Assembly: GCF_013350005.1 (NCBI RefSeq)
Contig: NZ_JABVWW010000001.1
Coordinates: forward strand, 1-64,000
Length of the DNA stretch: 64,000 bases
Reading direction: 5' to 3'
Source of the DNA: Methylocystis silviterrae
GTDB taxonomy: Bacteria; Pseudomonadota; Alphaproteobacteria; Rhizobiales; Beijerinckiaceae
Shown here: positions 8,981-16,964 of the stretch, piece after piece
Layout: every line of letters starts with the position of its first letter
Numbering within the stretch: position 1 is the stretch's first letter
Notes under the pieces: model-generated
Databases searched by the model: none
Seen by the model: only the letters and a program-made list of their open reading frames with translations
What the model was told of the DNA's origin: nothing
Made by a program: the position numbers and the translations under genes

Positions 8981-10516
8981 ATGCTTTTCTACGAGCCGCT
9001 GTTCCTGTTCCTGTTCGGCCCGGCGGTTTACCTGCTTTATCTGTTCTTTGGAGAAGTCCGCGCGCGGCGGGCCGTCATCCTTCTTGCGGCAAGCGTGGCC
9101 TTTTACGCCTGGAGCGAGCCGGTCTTCATCTTCCTTGTCTTCGCGTCGGTCGGGCTCGACCTCTATGTGGCGCAGAAGATCGCCGCGTTATCCATCGGCG
9201 ATCCCACTGTCATTCCCGACGCTTCGCATAAGCGAAGCGATCGGGAATCCAGACTTGCGAGCGAGGCTGTGATTGCTCTGGATTCCCGATCAGGCCTTCG
9301 GCCTGCCGGGAATGACATGCGCAAACGCTGGCTGGCGCTTGGCGTCGTCGGCAATCTCGCGATCCTTATCTATTACAAATATACGGGGTTTCTGGCGCTC
9401 AATTTCGATGCGCTGCTCAAGGCGTTGACGCTGCCGGGGATCAACATCCCGCAGATCGCCTTGCCGATCGGCGTCAGCTTCATCGTCTTCGAAAAGATCA
9501 CCTATCTCGTCGACGTCTATCGCGGCGTCACGGCGCCGGCCCGCAGTCCGCTGCTTTACGGGCTTTACGTCTTTTTCTTTCCCAAGCTCCTCGCCGGCCC
9601 GATCATCAAATATCATGACATCGCGCGCCAGTTCGAGGCGATGCCGCACGCCGACGTCGACGACTTTATCGTGGGCTTTTCCCGCTTCATGCTCGGCGTC
9701 GTGAAGAAGCTGCTCTTCGCCGATACGCTTGCCAGCGGCGCGGATCTGATCTTCGCGCATGACGTTAGCTCCCTTGGCTTCGCGGAGGCCTGGGCGGGCG
9801 TGCTGTTCTTCACCTTTCAGATCTATTTCGATTTCTCGGGCTATTCCGACATGGCGATCGGGCTCGCGCGCATGTTCGGCTTTCGGCTGCTTGAAAATTT
9901 CAACATGCCCTATGTCGCGACGAGCATCACCGATTTCTGGCGGCGCTGGCATATTTCTCTCACCAGCTGGATTCGCGAATATCTATATTTCCCGCTCGGC
10001 GGCAATCGGCGCGGCGAAGCGCGCACTTACCTCAATCTGTGGATCTGCTTCTTCGCTTCGGGAATTTGGCACGGCGCGGCTTGGACCTATATCGCTTGGG
10101 GCGCCTATAACGGCGTGTTCCTCGTGCTCGACAGGCTATTTCTGGTCAAACGCCTGCAGCGGTTGCCGGACTGGCTCGCCAATATCATCGCGATGATCAT
10201 CGTGATCGTCGGTTGGACATTCTTTCGCGCAACCTCTCTGTCGCAGGCCGGCGCGCTGCTCGCGTTGATGGCGAATCCATGGGCGCACGCCAGCGCGCCT
10301 GTCGCCATTCCTCCCGAATATGTGGTCGTGGCGCTGACTGCAGCGGCAATCTGCGTCGCGCAGCGGCTGTCGCTTTATGTCAAGGACTTCAATTGGGGAC
10401 GCGCGGCGCAGCGCTTCGCATTGGCGTCGAACAGCGCGCTGTCCATGCTCTTCCTCGCGGCGCTGGCGAAGGGACTTGCCGATCCCTTCAAGCCGTTCAT
10501 CTACTTCCGGTTTTAA
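8981..10516 (+). CDS. MBOAT-family O-acyltransferase, AlgI-like
   Basis: A 511-residue polytopic membrane protein of the membrane-bound O-acyltransferase family, close in design to AlgI, which passes acetyl groups across the inner membrane for exopolysaccharide acetylation. Family signatures are YFDFSGYSDMAIGLARMFG, FWRRWHISLTSWIREYLYFP and the catalytic-histidine region FFASGIWHGAAWTYIAWG. The start MLFYEPLFLFLFG at 8981 is the normal AlgI-like N-terminus and is preceded by CAGGACA; the frame is open for 111 codons upstream without family sequence. Residues about 77-112 are a non-conserved insert encoded by a palindromic repeat (9209-9316). The acetylation partner follows 24 bases downstream. 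Confidence 0.92.
   Translation: MLFYEPLFLFLFGPAVYLLYLFFGEVRARRAVILLAASVAFYAWSEPVFIFLVFASVGLDLYVAQKIAALSIGDPTVIPDASHKRSDRESRLASEAVIALDSRSGLRPAGNDMRKRWLALGVVGNLAILIYYKYTGFLALNFDALLKALTLPGINIPQIALPIGVSFIVFEKITYLVDVYRGVTAPARSPLLYGLYVFFFPKLLAGPIIKYHDIARQFEAMPHADVDDFIVGFSRFMLGVVKKLLFADTLASGADLIFAHDVSSLGFAEAWAGVLFFTFQIYFDFSGYSDMAIGLARMFGFRLLENFNMPYVATSITDFWRRWHISLTSWIREYLYFPLGGNRRGEARTYLNLWICFFASGIWHGAAWTYIAWGAYNGVFLVLDRLFLVKRLQRLPDWLANIIAMIIVIVGWTFFRATSLSQAGALLALMANPWAHASAPVAIPPEYVVVALTAAAICVAQRLSLYVKDFNWGRAAQRFALASNSALSMLFLAALAKGLADPFKPFIYFRF
9209..9316. repeat. 108-bp palindromic element inserted in-frame in the MBOAT gene
   Basis: The ends are a perfect 10-bp inverted repeat, GTCATTCCCG (9209-9218) and CGGGAATGAC (9307-9316). 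Inside are two hairpins: CGCTTCGC-ATAA-GCGAAGCG (near 9220-9239) and CAGGCC-TTC-GGCCTG (near 9291-9305). A third stem pairs CGGGAATCCAGA (9242-9253) with TCTGGATTCCCG (9277-9288). The whole can fold as a four-way structure. Its length is 36 codons and it contains no stop in the MBOAT frame, so the host gene stays open. It looks like a miniature mobile or REP-like element. Confidence 0.8.
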
Positions 10517-10540
10517 ATCGGATGAGCGATTTTAGTCGAA

Positions 10541-11827
10541 ATGGATAAGCGCATCGAGAAACATGAGGCGGAATTTGGAGCGGCGTCGCAGTCGCGCGTT
10601 CGGGCCGAGGGCGTCATCGCCTTTTTTAAGTCGCTGACGCTCGCGCGTCTGCCGATTTTCGGTTGCGCGGGCTTCATCGCGTTTTTGTTCCTCGCCAATT
10701 TGTGGAATTTCGCCGTCGAGCGCGATTGGCCGAAGCTGCGCATCCGCAGCGCCTGGCCGCTCGCCGGCGTCGCGAAGCCAAAGCCCGCGCCGTGGACGCT
10801 CGACGCCTTTCTTTCCGGCGAAACGCAAAAGGCGGTTTCAATAAATCTTGGCCGAATGTCGCCGGTTTTTCCGATCTCCGTTCGCGCGAAAAATCAGCTC
10901 GTCTTTTCGCTTTTTGGCGGCTCGGCCGCGCCGGGAGTCGCGATCGGCCGAAACGGCCAGCTGTTCGAGCAGCTCTATATCGACAAATTTTGCGCGCGTG
11001 ACGACGGCTTCGATCCGTCGCGCCTGAGCGCTTGGTCCTCGACCTTGCGCGACATTCAGGACATGGCGCAGGCGCGCGGCAAGAGCTTCGCCTATCTGAT
11101 TTCTCCGTCCAAGGCGGCGCGCTATGCGGAAGATTTGCCGAAGTCCGCGCCCTGCGCGGCGCGCGCGACAATAATGCCGGAGAAGCTTGCGCCCTATCGC
11201 GCGGCGCTCGACGACGCACATGTGCGCTACGTGGACGGCGCGGCGCTCATTGCGGCGGAAAAATCCAAACAGCCGATCGCGCTGTTTCCGCGCGGCGGCT
11301 CGCATTGGAACAGCGTCGGGGGCGCGCTCGCCATGCGCGACGTGACGCGCGCGTCGCCGGCGACGCCGATCGGCGTTCTCGACTTTACCTCAGCGCCGGC
11401 GCCGGAAGCCGTCGGCACGGATCGCGACCTGCTGGATCTCTTAAATCTCCTGTGGCCCGACGCGCATTATCCGACGGCGGCGATCGGCCGGGCAGGGGAG
11501 AAGGGCGATTGCGCGCGGGCGCCGCGGCTGCTCGCGCTTGGCGGCAGCTTTCTGCATCAGGTGCTGGCGGCGGCGACGCTCGCGCCCTGTCCGCCGCAAA
11601 TCGACTATTGGTTCTATATGCGCACCGAGAACAACACGATCGAACTCGGTCATTACCGGCGCGCGCCCGGCGACGCCTCGAACGGCGAACGGCTGCCGGC
11701 CACGACAGAGGAGCTCGATGAGAACCTCGCGGGCGCCGATTTCGTCCTGCTCGAAGAAAACGAAGCCGGCATCGCCACGACGAAGCAGATCGGGCATCTC
11801 GCCGAGGCGCTGCGCCGTTTGCCGTAG
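10541..11827 (+). CDS. AlgX/AlgJ-like SGNH-fold protein, exopolysaccharide acetylation partner
   Basis: A 428-residue protein with an N-terminal membrane anchor (about residues 38-55) and a periplasmic domain like AlgX/AlgJ, which transfers acetyl groups onto polysaccharide after the AlgI-type MBOAT has exported them. The block around residues 245-260 (FPRGGSHWNSVGGALAM) corresponds to the family's D-x-H-W-N motif, and LLALGGSFLHQV corresponds to the G-D-S-F nucleophile block. In both, the usual aspartate is replaced (GSHW and GGSF), which is unusual. It starts 24 bases after the MBOAT stop, so the two are almost certainly co-transcribed. Function is inferred from motif and neighbour. Confidence 0.7.
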   Translation: MDKRIEKHEAEFGAASQSRVRAEGVIAFFKSLTLARLPIFGCAGFIAFLFLANLWNFAVERDWPKLRIRSAWPLAGVAKPKPAPWTLDAFLSGETQKAVSINLGRMSPVFPISVRAKNQLVFSLFGGSAAPGVAIGRNGQLFEQLYIDKFCARDDGFDPSRLSAWSSTLRDIQDMAQARGKSFAYLISPSKAARYAEDLPKSAPCAARATIMPEKLAPYRAALDDAHVRYVDGAALIAAEKSKQPIALFPRGGSHWNSVGGALAMRDVTRASPATPIGVLDFTSAPAPEAVGTDRDLLDLLNLLWPDAHYPTAAIGRAGEKGDCARAPRLLALGGSFLHQVLAAATLAPCPPQIDYWFYMRTENNTIELGHYRRAPGDASNGERLPATTEELDENLAGADFVLLEENEAGIATTKQIGHLAEALRRLP

Positions 11828-11842
11828 AGCGCGCGTCGCCGC

Positions 11843-12697
11843 TCACGCCGCCTGCGAGGGATCGTCCCAATATCCCTCGGAACGGGCGATCCTGGCGTAT
11901 TCCGCATGCACCACGGCCGGGCTGTAGCGCCGCTCCAGTCGGCGAACCACGAAATGGCCGCGCGCGAGAGTTTGGAAATGTTCCGTGAAAGCGACATTGA
12001 TCGCCGCGCCGCTGATCGCGCCGATGATCGGGACGGCCTGCGCCGCGGTCTTTTGCGACACGACCATGCCGAAACGCGCCCCGATCGCGCCGATCAGACG
12101 CGCCAGAGCCGGAGCAGCCTCATTGGAGACCTGCCGGACAGTCATAAAGCGTGCGGCGTCGGACACGGATTTCGCGAGCACGGCGCGCAACGCAAGATAG
12201 CCGCCCTCCAGCACATTTCCCTCGGCGGAATGGCCGCCGAGGGCGAAAACCTCCAGGCAGGCGAGGGCGGCGCCCGGGTGGCGCAGGTCCTCTCCCTCCG
12301 CCTGTGCGATTTCCGCGATCGAGCGCAGCATGATCGTCGTCGACACCGGCAGTTCCAGCGGCAGGCTCGCGAGGCCAACGGCGCCGCCGACGCCTCCCGT
12401 CAGCGCAGCGAGACGACGGTGAATCCGTATGGAGTCCTTCGCCGGCTGAGCGTCGAGGCTCGCCAAGGCCATCTTCATCGCCGCGGCGAGCGCCTTTTGC
12501 GTCGCAGTGGCGACCGCCGCCTGCAGTCGCGGCGGCAGCGTCAGCGAGCCAAAACTGAGCTGTCGGCTCGCCAATCCCGCCAGCCGCGTCGCAAAGCTAT
12601 GTCTTTCCAGCGCCGCGACGGCGGAGTGCAGCGCTTCGACATCGGACTGCGACAAGCCCTGGTCCACGAGAATGGGTAGCGGATAGGAATGCGACAC
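11843..12697 (-). CDS. EcsC family protein
   Basis: A 284-residue protein matching the EcsC family by its layout. There is a helical N-terminal part, then a Gly/Ala-rich segment TGGVGGAVGLASLPLELPV with a P-x-E-L-P core, then LRSIAEIAQAEGEDL. A C-terminal part carries GMVVSQKTAAQAVPIIGAIS and GAAINVAFTEHFQ, typical of the family. EcsC was named from a Bacillus locus; its biochemical role is not established, and many members have amphipathic membrane-associated segments. No signal peptide. It is convergent with the acetylation gene (15-base gap) and divergent from the DUF992 gene. Confidence 0.8.
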   Translation of the reverse strand: MSHSYPLPILVDQGLSQSDVEALHSAVAALERHSFATRLAGLASRQLSFGSLTLPPRLQAAVATATQKALAAAMKMALASLDAQPAKDSIRIHRRLAALTGGVGGAVGLASLPLELPVSTTIMLRSIAEIAQAEGEDLRHPGAALACLEVFALGGHSAEGNVLEGGYLALRAVLAKSVSDAARFMTVRQVSNEAAPALARLIGAIGARFGMVVSQKTAAQAVPIIGAISGAAINVAFTEHFQTLARGHFVVRRLERRYSPAVVHAEYARIARSEGYWDDPSQAA

Positions 12698-12955
12698 GGA
12701 TGCCTCGGATTTTTGATTGCTCTTTAACAGTCGGACTCTTCCAAGGTCTTTGCAAGCGCGGCAAAGGTGTGGCGAGACGCGAATTCGCGACGCTCGCTCG
12801 TGCGCCGGCGCACATGATGCGCCCGTCGAGGCGCGACATCTTCGGTTGCGGCTGAAGCGGCGCTATTGCATTTCGGGGCTCGTCCTGTACTGCAGGGCGG
12901 GTGTTGCCGGCTTCGTTTTGTGCCGGCGGCCACAGACTAGGAAGAGGAGCACTGA

Positions 12956-13534
12956 ATGCGGAAGTTTTTTTGGGGTCGCGCGCTGAGCGGCGCTTGCGCT
13001 CTGGCCCTGCTGGCGCCGGCGAGCGCCTTCGCGGGCGACCGCGTCGGGATGTTGCAGTGCCGGCTTCTCGGCAATGGCATCAGCGTTCTAGTCGAAAATC
13101 AGCAGATGGACTGCATTTATCGCGATGACGCCGAAGGCGCGGCTCCGGCCCACTATGTGGGCGCGCTCACCAAGGTCGGCGCAAATGTGACGATCAATGG
13201 TCCTGGCCAACTGTCCTGGGGCGTCGTCGCGGCGACAGACCACCTTGGACCTGGCGCTCTCGCGGGCTCCTATTTCGGCCCGGGAGTCTCAGCCAAGTTC
13301 GGGGTCGGGGGCGGGGGCGCGGCGCTCGTCGGCGGATCCGACAATATCTTCTCGCTGCAGCCCTTTAACGTCCAGGCCGGCTCTGGAGTGGGGTGGACGG
13401 CCGGCGTCGAGAGCCTGACGCTGGCCTATATCCCGCCGCCTCCGCCGCCCGCGCCGCGCCGCGGCCATGTCCACCATCATCACCACGTGCATCAGGGCCA
13501 CACCCACCATCACACGAGCCATCACCACCACTAA
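12956..13534 (+). CDS. Exported DUF992 protein with polyhistidine tail
   Basis: A 192-residue protein with a clear signal peptide (MRKFFWGRALSG through ALLAPASAFA). It is followed by a DUF992 domain at about residues 25-155, recognised by GMLQCRLLGNG, DCIYRDDAEG and the Gly-rich end GGSDNIFSLQPF. A Pro-rich linker (PPPPPPAPRRG) then leads to a C-terminal tail of about 24 residues with 15 histidines. DUF992 has no assigned function. The tail could bind Ni, Zn or Cu in the periplasm, which is inference. The start is supported by AGGAG a few bases upstream. It is convergent with the short-chain dehydrogenase. Confidence 0.85.
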   Translation: MRKFFWGRALSGACALALLAPASAFAGDRVGMLQCRLLGNGISVLVENQQMDCIYRDDAEGAAPAHYVGALTKVGANVTINGPGQLSWGVVAATDHLGPGALAGSYFGPGVSAKFGVGGGGAALVGGSDNIFSLQPFNVQAGSGVGWTAGVESLTLAYIPPPPPPAPRRGHVHHHHHVHQGHTHHHTSHHHH

Positions 13535-13546
13535 GGGGTGGCGACG

Positions 13547-14284
13547 TCAGACTGGCGCGGAGAAACTCAGCAGCCGGTCGGTGGGGAAGTCATAAAGCCT
13601 CGCGCTCTCGCGCCATTCCGGCGCCAGCGGCGCGAGGCATTTTTTTGCGAATTCTTCAGGCGTTTTGAGCGTCATCGGATCTTCGCCCGGCATTGCCTGA
13701 GCGCGCATGCGCGTGCGCAGCGGACCCGGATTGGCGAGCATGACGGTCACGCCATCGCCGGCGCTCTCAGATGCATAAGTGCGGGCCATCGCCTCGAGCG
13801 CCGCCTTCGAGACCGCATAAGCGCCCCAGAACGGCTTCATCGTCTCGCGATGCGCCGCCCCTGAGGTGATGAAGAGGACGCGTCCGACGCCTGACGCGCG
13901 CAAGAGCGGATCAAGGGAACGGATCAGCCGCCAGTTCGCGGTGACGTTAACCGCCATGACGCGGTTCCAGTCCTTCGGATCGACGTGGGCGAGCGGCGAC
14001 AGAGGGCCGAGAATCCCTGCGTTGCCAACGAAGGCGTCGAGCTTGCCCCAGCGTTCAAACAACGCGGCGCCGAGACGGTCGAGGGCGTCAAAGTCGGCCA
14101 GATCGCAGGGAACGAGCGTCGCTTGTCCGCCCTGCGCGCGGATTTCGTCATCGAGTTCTTCGAGCGCGCCCTGCGTGCGCGCCAAGGCCACGACATGCGC
14201 GCCGTCGCGCGCGAGTTCCAGGGCGAGCGCGCGTCCAATGCCGCGCGAGGCGCCGGTGACAAGGGCGATGCGGGGAGGCTTCAC
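13547..14284 (-). CDS. Short-chain dehydrogenase/reductase
   Basis: A 245-residue NAD(P)-binding oxidoreductase of the classical SDR family. Visible motifs are the cofactor loop TGASRGIGRAL (residues 10-20), NAG at about 88-90, the catalytic Ser near residue 141 and YAVSK with Tyr156 and Lys160. The substrate is not predictable. The start codon is GTG and overlaps the stop of the Uma2 fragment as GTGA, implying that the two were once translationally coupled. Last gene of the minus-strand block that begins with DUF177. Confidence 0.9.
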   Translation of the reverse strand: MKPPRIALVTGASRGIGRALALELARDGAHVVALARTQGALEELDDEIRAQGGQATLVPCDLADFDALDRLGAALFERWGKLDAFVGNAGILGPLSPLAHVDPKDWNRVMAVNVTANWRLIRSLDPLLRASGVGRVLFITSGAAHRETMKPFWGAYAVSKAALEAMARTYASESAGDGVTVMLANPGPLRTRMRAQAMPGEDPMTLKTPEEFAKKCLAPLAPEWRESARLYDFPTDRLLSFSAPV

Positions 14285-14506
14285 GCAGGGAGCTCGGGAA
14301 TCATCTCGTCAACAGCGACATTCAGGCCTGGAGGATCGAGCGTCATGCGGCCTTCCTTGACGATTCCGACGACGATCTGATCGACTTGCCCGGCGGTAGT
14401 GCAAGATCAGCCGTCGGCTAAGGTCCACGACGAGATAATGCTTGACGCTCGCGATCCGAAAATAATCGCGTGGCCTCTCATAGCACGCGGATCTCGCGTC
14501 GGCCGC
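14281..14506 (-). pseudogene. Frameshifted C-terminal fragment of an Uma2-family nuclease
   Basis: Read on the minus strand, one frame encodes DYFRIASVKHYLVVDLSRRL (from about 14467), which resembles the Uma2-family signature of a PD-(D/E)XK nuclease fold. The matching C-terminus continues in a different frame as IVKEGRMTLDPPGLNVAV and ends at the TGA at 14281-14283. The join needs one frameshift near 14390-14400, and everything N-terminal is missing up to the purF stop. Neither frame has a convincing start. Uma2 proteins are frequent as multi-copy genes of uncertain role. This is a decayed copy lodged between purF and the SDR gene. Confidence 0.7.
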
Positions 14507-14509
14507 CTA

Positions 14510-16006
14510 TCAGCTCGCCTCCGCCAGCAGCGACAGTTGCGCGCGGTTTTCGCCGACAAGGTCGGTCAGCGACGTAGGATACTCCCCGGTGAAGCAGTGG
14601 TCGGTGAACTGCGGCCGGATGGGATCACGGCGCTCGTAGCCCATGGCGCGATAGATGCCGTCGACCGACAAGAAGGCCAGCGAGTCGCAGCCGATATATT
14701 CGCGCATTTCATCGAGCGTATGCGTCGCGGCGAGCAGATTCTCCTTCTGCGGCGTATCGATGCCGTAGTAGTCCGGATTGGTGATCGGCGGCGACGAAAT
14801 CAGGAAATGCACTTCCGTCGCGCCGGCGTCGCGCATCATCTGCACGATTTTCACCGACGTCGTGCCGCGCACGACGGAATCGTCGATGAGGATGACGCGT
14901 TTCCCGGCGACGACGCAGCGATTGGCGCTGTGTTTCATGCGTACGCCGAAATCGCGGGCGATTTGCGTCGGCTCGATGAAGGTGCGCCCGACATAGTGAT
15001 TGCGGATAATGCCGAGCTCGAACGGCACGCCGGATTGCTGCGAATAGCCGAGCGCCGCCGGCACGCCGGAGTCCGGCACGGGCACCACCACGTCCGCCTC
15101 GATCAGGCGCTCGCGCGCGAGTTCGGCCCCCATCGCCTTGCGCACCTCATAGACCGGACGGCCATGGACGATGGAATCGGGACGGGCGAAATAGATATAT
15201 TCGAAGATGCAGGGGCGCATCGGCTGCGGCGGAAACGGCCGCAAGCTCTGAATTCCGTCCTCGGAGATAATGACGATCTCGCCGTTCATCACGTCGCGCA
15301 CGAAGCGCGCGCCGATAATGTCGAGCGCGCAAGTTTCCGACGCGAGAATATATTTTCCGTTGAATTCGCCGATGACGAGCGGCCGGATGCCGAGCGGATC
15401 GCGCGCGCCGATCAGCTTCTTGTTGGTGAGCGCGACGAGCGAATAGGCGCCTTCGATCGAGCGAAGCGCTTCAATGAAACGGTCGATGAGCAGCGGCCTG
15501 CGGCTGCGCGCCACGAGATGAAGGATGACCTCGGTGTCCGAAGTCGACTGGAAGATTGCGCCTTCGCGGATCAGTTCGCGGCGCAGCGTCTGGGCATTGG
15601 TGAGGTTGCCGTTGTGGGCGACTGCGAAGCCGCCCGTGTTCAGTTCCGCGAACAGCGGCTGCACGTTGCGCAGCATGGTTTCGCCGGTGGTGGCGTAGCG
15701 CACATGTCCGATCGCTGTGGCGCCGGGCAGGCGCTTGATCGTGTTTTCCTGAGAAAAGTGATCGCCGACCAGGCCCAGTCGGCGTTCGCCATGAAAGCGG
15801 CCGCCGTCGAAGCTGACGATGCCGGCCGCCTCTTGGCCGCGATGCTGCAAGGCGTGCAAGCCCAAGGCGGCGATCGCTGCGGCGTCCGGCAGATCGAAGA
15901 CGCCGAACACGCCGCAATATTCGCGAAGCCTGTCGCCGTCGAGATCGTCTGTCGCGTCAATCTCGTGGGATGAGAATCGTTGAAGATCCTCGGCGGCCTC
16001 CGTCAT
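14510..16006 (-). CDS. purF: Amidophosphoribosyltransferase
   Basis: A 498-residue enzyme that makes phosphoribosylamine from PRPP and glutamine, the first committed step of purine synthesis. It has a propeptide of about 30 residues before the nucleophile Cys31 (YCGVFGVFD), as in the processed form of the family, then a class II glutamine amidotransferase domain (GHVRYATTG). The C-terminal phosphoribosyltransferase domain carries the PRPP loop VILIDDSVVRGTTS. It lies 96 bases downstream of cvpA, the usual neighbour in many proteobacteria. Confidence 0.96.
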   Translation of the reverse strand: MTEAAEDLQRFSSHEIDATDDLDGDRLREYCGVFGVFDLPDAAAIAALGLHALQHRGQEAAGIVSFDGGRFHGERRLGLVGDHFSQENTIKRLPGATAIGHVRYATTGETMLRNVQPLFAELNTGGFAVAHNGNLTNAQTLRRELIREGAIFQSTSDTEVILHLVARSRRPLLIDRFIEALRSIEGAYSLVALTNKKLIGARDPLGIRPLVIGEFNGKYILASETCALDIIGARFVRDVMNGEIVIISEDGIQSLRPFPPQPMRPCIFEYIYFARPDSIVHGRPVYEVRKAMGAELARERLIEADVVVPVPDSGVPAALGYSQQSGVPFELGIIRNHYVGRTFIEPTQIARDFGVRMKHSANRCVVAGKRVILIDDSVVRGTTSVKIVQMMRDAGATEVHFLISSPPITNPDYYGIDTPQKENLLAATHTLDEMREYIGCDSLAFLSVDGIYRAMGYERRDPIRPQFTDHCFTGEYPTSLTDLVGENRAQLSLLAEAS

Positions 16007-16102
16007 GCTTCGTCCCCCGTGACGCGCCGCTCAGCACTCCCAAGCGCTCGGCCGTCGCATTCCCGTCATATGTGCCAGCGGCGGGGCCCAACCGCAAGAC
16101 CA

Positions 16103-16750
16103 TCATTCAGGCTTGTCGCCCGATTGAGGCGCCGCCTCGGCCGGAGCCTCAGCCGGAGCCTCCGAGCTTGCGTCAGTCGGCGCAGGCTGAATCTTGTCCG
16201 GCTCGACGTCGGCCGGCGGCTCCTCATTCGTCGGAGCGCCCTTCTTGGCCTTGATCTTGGCGACGAGGCTGTCGATGTCGTCGGGCAGCATTTCGCGCAG
16301 CTTCTCGCCGCCAGCCGTCAGGAACGGTTTAGCGCGCGCTTCCTTGATCCATTCCGGCTGATTCGTTTCGGGCACCAGCCAGCTGTAAAAGACGAAGGCG
16401 ACGACGGCGAGCAGCGCGCCGCGAACGGCCCCGAACAGGAAGCCGAGCGTGCGATCGAGGGCGCCGACCTTCGAATCGAGGATGACGTCCGAGAGCTTCA
16501 CCGTGACGAGAGAAACAGCGATCAAAGCGACGAAAAATACGGAGGCCACGGAAGCCGCGAGAGCGATCTCGTCCTTGCTGACGTATGGTTTGATGTAGGG
16601 CAGGGCGAGCGGATAAAAGAAATACGCCGCCGCCGCAGCCGCAACCCAGGACAGGATTGCAAGGACTTCGCGGGTGAAGCCGCGCAAAAGTGCGAGCATC
16701 CCCGAAATCAGAACGACGGTAATCACAGCCAAATCAAGATATGATGGCAT
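16103..16750 (-). CDS. cvpA: CvpA family inner-membrane protein
   Basis: A 215-residue membrane protein with four hydrophobic segments in the first 145 residues, including LDLAVITVVLISGMLALLRG and TLGFLFGAVRGALLAVVAFV. The motif GALDRTLGFLFGAVRG is typical of CvpA. A Pro/Ala/Glu-rich, probably disordered tail of about 50 residues follows, containing an EAPA repeat. CvpA is needed for colicin V production in E. coli and is often co-transcribed with purF; its molecular role is not settled. Here it directly precedes purF. Confidence 0.9.
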   Translation of the reverse strand: MPSYLDLAVITVVLISGMLALLRGFTREVLAILSWVAAAAAAYFFYPLALPYIKPYVSKDEIALAASVASVFFVALIAVSLVTVKLSDVILDSKVGALDRTLGFLFGAVRGALLAVVAFVFYSWLVPETNQPEWIKEARAKPFLTAGGEKLREMLPDDIDSLVAKIKAKKGAPTNEEPPADVEPDKIQPAPTDASSEAPAEAPAEAAPQSGDKPE

Positions 16751-16964
16751 CGCTAGCCCCTTGCTTGTTCGCCCGAGCTCTGAACGCTTCTGAATGGGCT
16801 GTTGGCCGCCTTCCGGGCGGCATCCGCACGACCCTCTCCAGAACCTGTGTCAACTTTGCGCCGCCGCGGGCAGCCAAGCGTCGGTCCGGCAGGCGTCTCG
16901 CTTTCGCACTGGCAGCCTTCTAACGCATCTTGAGGCCAGCCGGAAACACTAATGCGCGACCTCT

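Noticed and set aside
14399-15973. A plus-strand open frame of 524 codons opposite purF
   Set aside because: Mirror of purF codon bias; no recognisable protein features.
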